A stretch of 64,000 nt of DNA, from contig JANEZZ010002677.1 of NCBI GenBank assembly GCA_026122225.1, positions 248,001 to 312,000 of the forward strand. The letters are read 5' to 3'. Position 1 is the first letter of the stretch, and every line of letters begins with the position of its first letter. This document shows, piece by piece, positions 32,020-43,806 of this stretch. The position numbers and the translations under genes were made by a program. The DNA is from Heloderma charlesbogerti (lineage: Eukaryota; Chordata; Lepidosauria; Squamata; Helodermatidae). Below the pieces are notes generated by a model. It was not told the origin of the DNA. It ran no database searches and was given only the letters and a program-made list of their open reading frames with translations.

Positions 32020-34162
32020 TTTTGTTGTTGTTTATTCGGTCAGTCGCTTCCGACTCTTCGTGACTTCATGGACCAGCCCATGCCAGAGCTTCCTGTCGGC
32101 CGTCGCCACCCCCAGCTCCCCCAAGGTCGAGACCGTCACCTCCAGAATATCATCCATCCATCTTGCCCTTGGTCAGCCCCTCTTCCTTTTGCCTTCCACT
32201 TTCCCTAGCATCAGAGTATCCTGTCTTCTTATTATGTGGCCAAAGTACTTCAGTTTTGCCTTTAATATCCTTCCCTCAAGTGAGCAATCTGGCTTTATTT
32301 CCTGGAGTATGGACTGGTTTGATCTTCTTGCAGTCCAAGGCACTCTTAGAATTTTCCTCCAGCACCACAGTTCAAAAGCATCTATCTTCCTTCGCTCAGC
32401 CTTCCTTATGGTCCAGCTCTTGCAGCCATAGGTTACTACAGGGAATACCATTGTTTTAACTATGCGGACCTTTGTTGTCAGTGTGATGTCTCTGCTCTTA
32501 ACTATTTTATCAAGATTTGTCATTGCTGTCCTCCCAAGAAGTAAACATCTTCTGATTTCCTGGCTGCAGTCAGCATCTGCAGTAATCTTTGTGCCTAGAA
32601 AGACAAAGTCTGTCACTGCCTCCACGTTTTCTCCCTCTATTTGCCAGTTATCAATCAAGCTGGTTGCTATAATCTTGTTTTTTTTGAGGTTTAACTGCAA
32701 CCCAGCTTTTGCACTTTCTTCGTTCACCTTCGTCATGAGGTTCCTCAGCTCCTCCTCGCTTTCAGCCATCAAAGTGGTATCATCTGCATATCTGAGATTG
32801 TTAATGTTTCTTCCAGCGATTTTAACTCCAGCCTTGGCTTATTCAAGCCCAGCACGTCGCATGATGTGTTCTGCGTACAGGTTGAATAGGTAGGGTGAGA
32901 GTATACAGCCCTGCTGTACTCCTTTCCCAATCTTAAACCAGTCCGTTGTTCCGTGGTCTGTTCTTACCGTTGCTACTTGGTCGTTTTACAGATTCCTCAG
33001 GAGGCAGACAAGGTGACTTGGTATCCCCATCCCACCAAGAACTTGCCACAATTTGTGATGATCCACTCAGTCAAAGGCTTTAGAATAGTCAATAAAACAG
33101 AAGTAGATGTTTTTCTGAAACTCCCTGGCTTTCTCCATTATCCAGCGGATATTGGCAATTTGGTCTCGAGTTCCTCTGCCTTTTCTAAACCCAGCTTGTA
33201 CATCTGGCAATTCTCGTTCCATGAATTGCTGGAGTCTACCTTGCAAGATCTTGAGCATTATCTTACTGGCATGTGAAATAAGTGCCACTGTTCGATAGTT
33301 TGAACATTCTTTGGTGCTTCCCTTTTTGGTATGGGGATATAAGTTGATTTTTTCCAATCTGTTGGCCATTCTTGTGTTTTCCAAATTTGCTGGCATATGG
33401 CATGCATCACCTTGACAGCATCATCTTGCAAGATTTTAAACAGTTCAGCTGGGATACCGTCATCTCCTGCAGCCTTATTATTAGCAATGCTTCTTAAGGC
33501 CCATTCAACCTCACTCTTCAGGATGTCTGGCTCTAGCTCACTGACCACACCATCACATCTATCCCTGATATTATTATCCTTCCTATACAGATCTTCCGTA
33601 TATTCTTGCCACCTTTTCTTGATCTCTTCTGCTTCTGTTAGGCCCTTGCCATCTTTGTTTTTGATCATACCCATTTTTGCCTGGAATTTACCTCTGATGT
33701 TTCTAATTTTCTGGAAGAGGTCTCTTGTCCCTCCTATTCTATTATCTTCGTCCGCTTCCGCGCATTGCTTGTTTAAAAATAATTCCTTATCTCTTCTGGC
33801 TAACCTCTGGAATTTTGCATTTAATGGGGCATATCTCCCCCTATCACTGTTGCCTTTTGCTTTCCTTCTTTCTTGGGCTGCTTCCAGTGCCTCAGCAGAC
33901 AGCCATCTTGCCTTCTTGGTTTTCTTTTTCTTTGGGACTTTTTTGTTGCCTCCTCCTGAACAACGTTGCGAACTTCTGTCCATAGTTCTTCTGGGACCCT
34001 ATCTACTAAATCTAGTCCCTTAAATCTATTCTTCACCTCCACTGCATATTCATTAGGAATATTAGTGAGCTCATATCTAACTGATCTGTGGGTCTTCCCT
34101 ATTCTCTTTAGTCTGATTCTAAATTGTGCAATAAGAAGTTCGTGATCTGAAGTTCGTGATCT
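32020..34162 (-). mobile_element. BovB/RTE LINE, long decayed copy
   Basis: Runs from the (tgttg)-type end 'ttgttgttgtttattcggtc' to about 34162 and is flanked by a probable 10-bp target duplication with one mismatch, GTTTCACCAT (32010-32019) and GTTTGACCAT (34163-34172). Minus-strand frames in order: a linker and start of the polymerase (33983-33258, including EPDILKSEVEWALRSI), a shifted frame with VQAGFRKGRGTRDQIAN and IYFCFIDYSKAFD (33396-33067), then LRYADDTTLMAE (32805-32765) and the C-terminus (32772-32173, YGCKSWTIRKAERRKIDAFE). At least one frameshift and several stops separate them. The endonuclease is missing. It is a more divergent subfamily than the copies at 17.8 and 50.7 kb. 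Confidence 0.9.
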
Positions 34163-34172
34163 GTTTGACCAT

Positions 34173-35462
34173 GCACCAGAATAATTATATTAACTCTGGG
34201 AAAAACTAGTTCTCTTGGCAAGAGTTCTTGTGCTGGAGAGGAAAAAGAAGATGAAACTCAAGTGTCCCAGTTAAGGGAAGTGAACTATAGGAGAGTTCCC
34301 TCAGGCATGAACAGATCAAAGAGTTTAGGTGGGAGAAAATAGGTGAGTTGTTTCATTCAGGTGTTGTCCTGCTTTTGCTCCTCTGTTGGCCCACTTGCTC
34401 CTCTCCCCCTCATCTTGTGCATTCCTTTATTTTACTGTCTCACTCCACCCCTTGTGTAAGAGTTTTTGCTGTGTACAGAAGTGCCAGATGATCTACAGAT
34501 ACTCAAAAGGGTGAGTATTTGTCATCTTCCCTTAGTCAGGTCTTGTAAGTTCACTGTCTCCATCTGATTCATGAACAGCTACTAAACACTATACAGCAGC
34601 ATTCAGTCCCATTTCAAAGGTTCCAATTGTAAGAGCATTTCTCCATGGACCCATGGTGTGAAGCTATAATTTACTACTAGAACTTTCAAAAAGTACTCAG
34701 GGGCTGGGGGACGGGGTGGGGAGCAGATATATTTTCTCCTTGAACATGTTTGTGCCAATATTGGAAAGTTGGCCATGCGCCCTGACTGGCCCATGTCTTC
34801 CACAATGGGGTAGGATTGGCATAAAGCTTGTGCTCCCGCCCGGCAAGAAGTAGGATTATTGGAAGACTGAATGTACACTTCAGATTAAGGTGTATTCATT
34901 CAGGGACTCACTTTGCAGTTCCAGAACCAAGTCAGCAAAGCTGAATTCTGCAGATTCACTAGGAGCAACATAAATTATGTAAATTGCACAAATTATAGCA
35001 CAAGGCTTTCTGATCCTTTGCAATCTGTCTGCAGAACACGTCACTGCTTGATACTGTCTGGGAGAGTAAACAAGATGGTGCGAGGAAATGGCAACTGTTT
35101 CTCTGATGCACCAAGCACCAAGGCATCCCTGGATTATAGACAGATGTATGAAAAATCCTGCCATAGAGTGTGTGTGAGAGTGTGCACGTGTATTGGTGCT
35201 GGTGGGGGCTTTCTGCACTGTTCCAGTCCTGGGATCATGGACTGCTGCACTCACAGTGCTCCCAACTGCTTGACTATATTTTCTAATCTAGTTTCAAATA
35301 TTTAAGAGAGAACCCTGGTTAGCCTGTAATGTGCAACTTTGGTTAAGGCTAAGAGGGGAAGGGAAGGGGGAATTCATAATTTAGAAGGAATGGTTGGGAG
35401 GGAATATGAAAAACCAAAGCCAGTAACTTAACCATTTTTAAGCAATTAGGAGGGCTATATGT
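34173..35462. other. No feature recognised
   Basis: About 1.3 kb without a recognised gene or repeat. Confidence 0.45.
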
Positions 35463-35470
35463 ACACCAGC

Positions 35471-36405
35471 TAGAGATGTGAACGTCCAGAAAAAATCTGG
35501 AAAAATTCAGAAAAAGACGTTTTTCACTGTATTTTTCCGAGGACCATTTTTGGGTTTCTTTTCCGAAAAACGGGAAAAATTGAGCAGCTTTGGGTTATGA
35601 AATATTGTCTTAAATTCTAAAAGAAAAAGTGTTCATATATTGTTATCCAGCCTTTACTCCCCCCAAAACGATTTCTAGAAACTATGGAATAAGAACACTT
35701 TTATAGAAAGACTAGAGATGTAAAATGTCTGGAAATAATGAAGCCATGGGGAAAAATATTTTTTGTAATCTTCTCTGTAAGATTCCCAGCATAGTTAGTT
35801 CTTTCATTCCTTATTAACAATTATTGATCTAAAGTATATTTTACTAATAGACATTTATGCTCATTTCCCAACATGTGAGTAGAGTCACCATTGTGCATTC
35901 TTGACAATAAATGTGCATTCTTGACAGCTTGGGTTTTGTTCTATAGAGTCCTGTGTTTCTGATAGTGTAGCAGTCATTTCATATAGTTCTAATCTATTCA
36001 GACAATAATTACAAATTTACTAACTGGGTTTACTTTTAAAAGTTTTAAAATATAATGATAATTTTATGAGAAAACTAAGTCATACATAAAATAACTTTAG
36101 GAAAAGAAAGGTTGCTTTATGTTCCTAAAACAGCCCTCCCCAACTTGGTGCCCCCCGGATGTTTTGGACTACAGTGCCCAGCATTCCTGACCATTGGCCA
36201 TGCTACCTGAGGCTGATGGGAGCTGAAGGCAAAATATCTGGAGGGCACCAGGTTTGGGAAGGCTGTCTTAAAGCAACAGAGTGACTTTAGATCTGTACAA
36301 AAAGCTAAAAAAAAAAGTATTGCTTATTTTTCTAAGTTTTCCCATTTTTCAGAAAAAAGCCAGAAAAAAACCAGCCTCAAAATTTCCAGAAATGTTACAT
36401 CTCTA
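35471..36405. mobile_element. hAT-type non-autonomous element with perfect 8-bp TSD
   Basis: The ends TAGAGATGTGAAC and GTTACATCTCTA are flanked by identical octamers ACACCAGC (35463-35470 and 36406-36413). Subterminal sequence is rich in 'ccagaaaaa' and 'ttttccgaaaa' motifs in both orientations. A second terminus-like sequence 'tagagatgtaaaatgtctgg' at 35714 suggests an internal duplication or a nested relic. Another hAT-type MITE is nested at 36131-36265. There is no transposase. Confidence 0.9.
36131..36265. mobile_element. 135-bp hAT-type MITE nested in another hAT element
   Basis: The ends CAGCCCTCCCCAAC and TTTGGGAAGGCTG are inverted repeats continuing inward ('ggtgccccccggatgttttg' against 'aaaatatctggagggcacc'). 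The flanks 'tcctaaaa' and 'tcttaaag' agree at six of eight bases, consistent with an aged octamer duplication. Fragments of the same family lie at 7063, 7562, 19066, 28749 and 59383. Confidence 0.8.
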
Positions 36406-36486
36406 ACACCAGCCCCCTAATATCCTTCAATAATGGTGAAGTCTAGGAAAAAAGGGTTAGGTCTATCACTTACGGTCACTCTAGTG

Positions 36487-37009
36487 CAGGGGTCCCCAAA
36501 CCTTTTGGACTGTGGGCACATTTGGGAATTTGAGAAACTGTTGTGAGAACCATCACAAAATGGCTCCCATGGAGGATGTAGTTAGTCACATAATGCCTGC
36601 CATGGGGGCCTGGCTACTCAAAAGTGAGCTAAAGAGGTGGGAGGGGAGTGAGGCTAGAGGCTGTGGGGGGAGGGGGAAATAGTAAGGCAAAGGGGTAGAG
36701 GGGAGAGTAAGAGCAATGCTAGTAGGGGAAAAACAGCAAGTTAAAGAGGTGGGGAGAAAAATAGCAGAGCTAAAGACTGGGAGCAAGGGGAAAACAGGAA
36801 GACAAAGGGGTAGAAAAAGAGCAAGGTTAGAGGCAAAGAGGGGGGAGAAACTGTGAGCTAAAGGGGGGGATAGAAACAGCAAGCCTAGGAAGAGAAAGAA
36901 GACTGCCAAAGGTTTTATGAAAAAAATATTTTTTTTGAAGGGGGCAGGGAGTGGAGAGCACCATGGGTGCCCTTGGAGGTACCTGCAGGTGCCACATTGG
37001 GGACCCCTG
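36487..37009. mobile_element. hAT-type non-autonomous element with perfect 8-bp TSD and purine-rich core
   Basis: The ends CAGGGGTCCCCAAA and CATTGGGGACCCCTG are flanked by identical octamers CTCTAGTG (36479-36486 and 37010-37017). The interior (about 36620-36900) is nearly all purine on the plus strand, with loosely repeated 'gagctaaag' and 'ggggagaaa' motifs. No transposase is present. The element at 59473-60543 has related ends and a purine-rich core as well. Confidence 0.9.
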
Positions 37010-37017
37010 CTCTAGTG

Positions 37018-37430
37018 GTTACAAACAACGCTGTGAGCAAGGACCATCCCAATTACAAATTTCTGTTACGTAGTTTAACAGACATTTCTGCTGAGCTGCA
37101 TTCCCATATACAGGTATGATTGTGCTTCAAGTCAAGCTATCTACATGAACCAAGTCAAGAAAAATGAGTAACAGAAAGCCTGCCTAGATTCCCTCTTTAG
37201 CATCAGTTAACATGAGATCCTCTCCATCAGCTTCACAGCCATACTGGATGTGATGGCAGTAGGTTGATATTTTGCCTGGCACCAGGAAGCAACCCTCTGG
37301 CCCATTACAAGGTGGCAAAGGCTCATGGCACCACTTTTCACTGCTGTCCCCTCCCAACCTTCCTTACAGGACCACTGGGCTCCCTCACAGTGTCATAATG
37401 TGAGAGAATCAAACTGCAGCATTCCAGCTG
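37018..37430. other. No feature recognised
   Basis: No recognised gene or repeat. Confidence 0.45.
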
Positions 37431-37431
37431 G

Positions 37432-37568
37432 CTCTACTCTCTCACTTTGGGGTACATTATAGTCACACCAATCTTGGGCAGTGCCAGCAGCACTCTCTGT
37501 ACAAGCTGCTTTATTTGGGCTCTGCTCTCTGAGTTTGGGGTACATTATAGTCACACAGTTCTTGGACA
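37432..37568. repeat. 88-bp imperfect tandem duplication
   Basis: The motif 'ttggggtacattatagtcac' starts at 37447 and again at 37535, with preceding 'ggctct.ctctct' and following 'tcttgg' also repeated. Two units only. Confidence 0.7.
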
Positions 37569-37779
37569 TTCTGTCCAGGCAGCTTTTCATCACTGGAATA
37601 AAATTTTAAAACTCCTGTTTCCCATACAGGTTTTCTATCATGTACAGCTTTTTAATAAAGGTTGATTCTCAAATATCTTCCTGTTCTGTTGCTCAGTCTA
37701 AGGCCAATAGGGGGGTGGTAGATCCTCATTCTACAAACCAAATTTGTGGGGAAATAGTTTCAAAGTAAGGAGCAAAGGG

Positions 37780-37942
37780 CTGGATGCGCCCAATCTCATC
37801 TGATCTCAGAAGCTAAGCAGGGTCAGCCCTGGTTAGTACTTGGATGGGAGACTGCCTGGGAATCAGGCTTCCTGCATTGAGCAAGGGGTTGGACTCGATG
37901 GTCTTGTAGGCCCCTTCCAACCCTATGATGTTATGATTCTAT
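37780..37942 (+). mobile_element. 5S-rRNA-derived SINE with CR1-like tail
   Basis: 37781-37864 reproduces the body of 5S rRNA, including the internal control region: 'gcccaatctcatctgatctc', 'agaagctaagcagggtc', 'ggttagtacttggatggg' and 'agactgcctggga'. Directly after it, 37868-37942 matches the inverted 3' end of the CR1 at 53461 ('gagcaaggggttggactcga', 'ggccccttccaaccctatga', 'tgattct'). The first ~25 nt of 5S rRNA are unrecognisable and its 3' end is replaced by the tail. It is therefore a retroposed SINE, not a 5S gene. RNA polymerase III would transcribe such an element and CR1 would mobilise it. Confidence 0.88.
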
Positions 37943-39328
37943 ACCCTGAGGACCTAGGCAGCAGACAGGCTGTACAACTGCACCTCTCCAGCTATTCCAA
38001 ATCCAAAGTTGGAGATAGGGAGTACTGCTTAACAGTACCAGGTACAATGGGTGCCCCTGGATGGAAGCCTCAGTTTCCAGCAACAAGGTTTTCTGCTACC
38101 CTTGCAGAACATATACCAAGGAAGAAGGCAAGGAAGCAGGTTTTTCCATCAGTGATTTTAATATCTGGAAAACTGCTCTAGAGGGCAAAAAAGGATTCTC
38201 CATGCATTGTTCATTCAATCTCACATTAGAAGGGGAATGCATTGGGAAGTATTTTATATAAGCCTACATTTACTGAAAGCCTTATCCACCTGCTGTATTG
38301 CACTGGGTCCCTCATCCCAAATAAAGTTTTGTTGGAGTTCATGATGCTCCTTCCATGAAACATGAATACAACACTCTTCTGCATTAGTGCTGTCAAATTT
38401 CCAGTTCTGAGGATTTTCTGCCACTGTGTCCATTTCTTAATGTCATGAAACATGACCCTAAACAACAAAGCACATAAAAGCGAGTAGTCTGATTTTAAAA
38501 GCAAAGAGGAGATGTGAATAAGGAATGCAGACTGCACCCCTCAAGACTTACCGCCCAGCACTTTCTCTCCCCAAGCCCCTTTCTCCTCAGTCCATTTCCA
38601 ACACCCAAAGCGAGGTTGGCTGGGCAAAAAGGACCACTTGGGAAGAGGGGCTGCAGGGGGGTAAACCATGGAGGAAGGGGAGAGGCTTCTGCACTCCTCC
38701 CTCACACACCCCTTTTGCTTTTAAGATTATCCACAACAGTCTTCATTTGTCATTAGACAGTTCCATGTTTAAACACAGTTTCTTCAGTCAAAAAAGTGTT
38801 CTCAGGCAGGTGCCCTAAACTGTTTACCAACTTAAAACTCTTCAATACCCACTACAGCCCCACTTATCCTAAAATACATATTTCAAACACTTGATATTTG
38901 TTTATTCAAAAGCAGACACGGATAAGTAAAACAATCATGAGGTGCATATGTAATTTCATCACAGCCACAATAATTTTTCTAGCACCTGTCATCTACATCA
39001 ACTAAATCTCAAAGTAAAATCAAAAGGAGCAGTTTCAGAATGCAGCCAACAGCATTTCTTTTTAGGAGGATGAAGGTGAAAATCAAGCTTGATTGTGTGA
39101 GAAAGCAACAGCAAATTCATTACAGCTCACAGCTGGACCCCATTTATCTTGGTACTGCTTATAGATGGCATATATGATGCTGACTAAAAGAGAGACCCCT
39201 TGCCTCTGAGATTTCCTCCCTAGAAGGAAAAACTTAATCAAAGCAGTAGCTTCTAAGAAATCCCATGCAACTTGCAGGGGGATTGGGATGACACAGTTCT
39301 GACTCACTCCCCATTTACCTATGGCCTA
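37943..39328. other. No feature recognised
   Basis: About 1.4 kb without a recognised gene or repeat. Confidence 0.45.
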
Positions 39329-40194
39329 GGCCCCATCTACACGAGCCTTTTATTCGGGGGGGGGGCTGCAAACCAAGGTCCGTCGGGACATATGACACAG
39401 TCACCACTTTGCAGCCTAACTGTGGTTTTCACCCGGAAAATGCGGATTTCCAAAGATGCGTTTTGCTGCGATGTTTTTGGTTTGCTGCAGGTTTCCCGCG
39501 GTTGCGAGCTGTCTGACCCTTCCCCGAACCAACTTTGCATTTTGTGGTGGGCATGTGATAGGCATGCCTAGTGTTTGTGTCACTCTGTGATGCCCCTTCA
39601 CTCCTTCTCATTCCTTCGCAGCTGCACAGTTACAGAAGCACGGAGAAGCGTGCCTCTGTAATGCTTCTCCATTACGCTTCAACCACACTTTCACACACCT
39701 TCGCAGCTTCATATCTTCGCAATGACTGCCTTGGAGCCAGTGGCCAAGGGCTGGGGCGTCTTGGAAGAGCAGAATATCCAGGACCAAATTCGCTCCAGCC
39801 ACCATTTTGGAATGATGGGTAGGCACATACTTCTCAAGGGCACATGCCTTGGCAAACCATCACGAGAGTCTCAGACTGGAGAACTGCCAAATAATGGATG
39901 GTCAGGCACAAAAAAAGCCCTAAAATACAAAACAGCCACTAAAACCCAAAGTGTCATACTCCCACCCTCACATGTCTGCGCAGTTGCACATTTAAATATA
40001 ATGTCAAAAAAAGGGCAGCGCGACTGCTGCAGTTTACTTCACTTCAATGGCTATGTGTCAAGACACAGCGGATTTTCCCGTTGGAGAAGTCCACAGTAAA
40101 ATATGCGTGTACCACAGCAGAAGCTAATTCACAGCTTCACTGCTGCGCAGTTATGACTGAGTGAAGGTTGAAAGCGGTGCTGTGTAGATGGCCC
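39329..40194. mobile_element. Non-autonomous DNA element, GGCCCCATCTACAC ends
   Basis: The left end GGCCCCATCTACACGAGCC and the right end (reverse complement GGGCCATCTACACAGCACC) are inverted repeats 866 bp apart. The interior is unusually rich in 'cttcgcagctgca'-type motifs and short inverted repeats ('ggagaagc' and 'gcttctcc'). No target duplication can be fixed and there is no transposase. Confidence 0.6.
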
Positions 40195-42329
40195 TCTACT
40201 TATCTGGCCCTAATATTTTTTTGGCTTGCCTCTTGACCTTAGTTATTCTTTGGTCCTTTGACCAGATTATCTATCATCATTTATCTCTCAGAGGCTATCT
40301 GCTCCCACATGTAGGGGTTTTGTGATCCTACAGGCATTGCTGCATCAACCCCACAACCTCTGTGATGCCAGATAAATATGCTTATCAAATGCAGCATCCA
40401 CGACATTCCTTTATTCACTGTAAGATGTGGAGCAGTTGGTCATTCTCAGCATTAAATACAAGAAAGGGAGTAATGAGTGCAAATAGGAAGTAAACGCCTT
40501 GTCAACAAATATTAAATTCCAACCAATCAGAATACTGTGATGGACTAATTAGGCGGGCTAGTGATTAACAGTTCTAGGAATTTTTAACCTTTTTTAAAAA
40601 CTGGGCTACCTTATTGCACAAGCATTTATTCTCTGGGCAGTTCACAAAAGAAAGGTTATAACCATAAAATACAATGTAAAACTCATACAGATCCATGCAC
40701 TTCTTTTTGACATCTAGTGCTGTCATGAAGAAAAAAAGCAAAGGAAGAAAGTCAACAGCATGGTGGTAGTAACAGGATCCCAGGCACTGCTAGTCAGGAA
40801 TAACCTGAAGAAACGTATTAATTTTTCACTCAAAAGTTAACAACATTAAGTAAGGTTTCTTCTATAGATATGAATGATTCACTGAACAGTTCTTCTCTTT
40901 AGCTTTTAGCTTTTAACTCTTTAGCTTTTATCCTGGAACACCAGGATCAGCCTACAGTTACAATTTAAAAAAAGGAAAATAAAATAAATGAAAATGAAAT
41001 TAAGAAAGTAACCTTTTTAAACTTGTCGAGGGTTTTTTTTTAAAGTTGGGCTTAGTAGTTAAGCTAAGTAGGCTTACACAGTGGCATTCTTGGCTTTATG
41101 AGATATCTGACAATATTTGGTCAATTGACCCGTACGTGCCAACCCTACTTGCAGTTCCAAAAGCCTTCATTTGGGCTGTAAGGTTTTAGATTCTCCTGCA
41201 AAACAAGTTTGGAAGTAGATTGGCTGGGGTCTGGGGATGAATTGAGCCCAAGTTTGGATACTTAATGAATGCATCCCAGCTACTCAAATTAAATATTCTC
41301 TTATTGCCTTCCACTTCTATTCACCTCTGGCCTCTCACACTTTACAGGCAATCTATTTACATCAGCATAAAATCCATTTTGTCTAGGTATATATCTGTGC
41401 AAGTGAGGTCTGCAGTGGTATGAATTATACTGACCAGGACCTGGCCCAGAAAATATTACGCTGTATGCTAGCCAGTAACATCAGTTAGGTTTGCCAGCTA
41501 TTCAAAGGGTTCATAGATAGTCCATATTTTGGAAGTTCTGTCCCAATAATTAAAAATCGTTTTATGGATGCGGTTGGTCCATATTTTTGGACAAAAGGCA
41601 GACATTTTGAAAGGGCAGAAGGGTTCCATGGTAGATATAGGTGGGCTCACCTGCAGATAAACTAATGTGGGAAAGGTTTCTTGAAGACAGATAGTTTTAA
41701 AACTACCAATGTAAGAAGAACTGCAATTTTAAAACAGCCAAAAAGAAACACAGGTGCCAGAAGCAAGGCCTAAAATCCAAGGTGCTCAGTCACAGCAGTT
41801 TCTTAATGGTTATCTGCTGCTGCAAGTTGCCCATCTCCATACTGGTCCCCATGGCTTTCTTCATTGTGAAAGTGGGGCGGGGGGGGGAATTAAACCTGCT
41901 CTAAATGAATGCTGAAGAGTTCATGAAACTTTTATATTTAATTTGAGTTCCACTAAAGCCTCACATTCTGATTAGATCCAAGCCTGAGCCCTGGTAGACT
42001 TAAAACCATGGTATTGATGAATGTCGTATTTCAGAAATGTTGCTAAGGAAACTGTATTCACTGCTCTGTCCTTTCTCCGTCTTAAAATATTCATGAGTAG
42101 AAGGGGCTAGCCAGTCTCTCTTATATATTTGGCAAATAACGCCAATTAGTTCCTTATCTGTCCATCACACTGTAAGCTGCAAGGTACAATATCACAAAAT
42201 ACCAAAACAAATAATACACTAAAGAGATCAGGGGAGGGCTGTAGTCTTCATGCCCTGCTTCTTAAGTGTCCTTACTGAAGGCATCTACTTGGCCATTGTT
42301 GGAAACAGAACAATGGTCTAGATCAAAGG
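40195..42329. other. No feature recognised
   Basis: About 2.1 kb of AT-rich sequence without recognisable genes or repeats; it is the longest featureless stretch in the window. Confidence 0.5.
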
Positions 42330-42445
42330 CAGGGAACCTTTTTTGGCCCAAGGTCCAAGCAAATTGGGAGGCTGCATGCCAGCAGTGGGTGGGGCCATGC
42401 CCCAAAGTGGGTGGGGTCACCCACTGCTGGCATGTAGCTTCCCTG
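42330..42445. mobile_element. Small hAT-like MITE with 17-bp internal hairpin
   Basis: Begins CAGGGAACC and ends TTCCCTG. Inside, CATGCCAGCAGTGGGTG (42375-42391) is the exact reverse complement of 42418-42434. The flanking octamers do not match, so the true right end may be lost. Confidence 0.45.
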
Positions 42446-43639
42446 ACATGATTGTTCATTCACACACACTCCATTTTCACACAGAAAACACACTTCCCCC
42501 TCTCAAAAATGCCTCCTAATTACACAGCAATTAGGCTTTTAAAAAGCCTCCACTGGCACTAATGGAGACTTTAAAAAAGCCTGATTGCAGTGTGTGCGTG
42601 TGTGTGTAGAGGTGATTTTTCAAGGGGCGGGGGTGTCACAGCATTTGGGGAAGGGAGGATTAGCCCTTGACTCCACAGCAGCAACTCCCCCCCCCCCAGG
42701 GGGGAATAAGTTTTTTAAAAGCCTAAATGTAGAACAAGAGAGGGGACAGCGGGGAAAAACGCTTATCTCAAGTCAGCTGCTGATAGGAGACAAGAGACAT
42801 TCCCTGCCTGGAAAGAGAAGACAGGGCTTAGCAAAGAATAAGGAACCTGCTGGATAAGGACCCTGCCACAGGCTGTATCTAGCCTTAGAGCCAGAGAGTC
42901 TCCTGGTCTAGGTGGACCAATCGTTCTTATATCACACCACAAAGGGTGGAACCCAATAATTCAAAAGCTATGGGATGAAATAGCAGTCTTCCAGTCCCCG
43001 CAACACTTTCTGAAAACAAACTGACAAGTACCTAAGCACCACAATATATTGCGCTCCCATTATAGCCAAGAGATCCAGAAAAGGTCAATCATATAGAATA
43101 CCACTGAGCAGTCCAGGAGAATCAACTGGTTGCTCTCCCTCCATTCATCTCCTAGCAAAGAGCCTTAAAACCTGAAGAAAATAACCTCTTATCAGGGTAC
43201 GTGGGGTGTGTAGATTCCTCTGACTCTGAACTCAATCAATAGGGCCAGGAGGCGGAGGAAATTACAAATCCCATACACCTTGGCAAGAAATGGCACTAAG
43301 GATGAGGGCCAAAACGTCTCTCCTATTTACAGCAACTCCTCCATGCTGCTGATTTCTCTCCTTTGCATGACTAAGTCTGTTTGAGAAGTGAAAGGGTTGG
43401 AGTAAGCTCCCGCAGGCTGGGTTTTTTGGGGGGCGGGGTCTGAGCTTTCTTGGAAAAAACTTGGAAAGATCCAGTTTTTACCTGGGAATTCTGAATGAAA
43501 GCTCAGAAAAACTGAATTATGAGGTGAGCAAGAGGAGGAGGAGTTTGCTCATCTACTGCTAACATACAAGCAAAAGCAGCTGCACTCCTTGTTTTACAAA
43601 CAATATAATGCTACTATACAGAGGTTTTGTACTGTACAA
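42446..43639. other. No feature recognised
   Basis: No gene; short (tg)n at about 42590-42606 and a C-run at about 42688-42699. Confidence 0.45.
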
Positions 43640-43750
43640 GGCACTGAACTTGATTCCCTCAGTTTTCTTACAACAACCCTGTAAGATAGGCAGACCTATA
43701 AAGTCTAGCAGGAAGACTTTATAGGTCTTACTCCCCACACCACCCAGGCA
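43640..43750 (-). mobile_element. CORE-SINE/MIR-like fragment with inverted insert
   Basis: 'cttacaacaaccctgtaaga' is the CORE-SINE conserved segment on the minus strand. It is followed by a small hairpin ('agacctataaagtct' and 'agactttataggtct', 43690-43718). Confidence 0.45.
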
Positions 43751-43806
43751 GCTCTCAGGCAGGGACAACTATTAGCTTGATCCATGCTTCTTTGCAGGGC
43801 CACATG

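Noticed and set aside
36586..36909. 107-codon minus-strand open frame with a hydrophobic Leu/Pro/Ser-rich product resembling a membrane protein
   Set aside because: Complement of the purine-rich core of a hAT-type element; composition alone explains it.
37781..37864. 5S ribosomal RNA gene
   Set aside because: The first ~25 nt and the 3' end of 5S rRNA are missing and the sequence is fused to a CR1 tail; it is a SINE.
42330..42900. Long hAT element ending near 42900
   Set aside because: Only the left end and a hairpin are recognisable; no matching right terminus or octamer duplication was found, so only 42330-42445 is reported.
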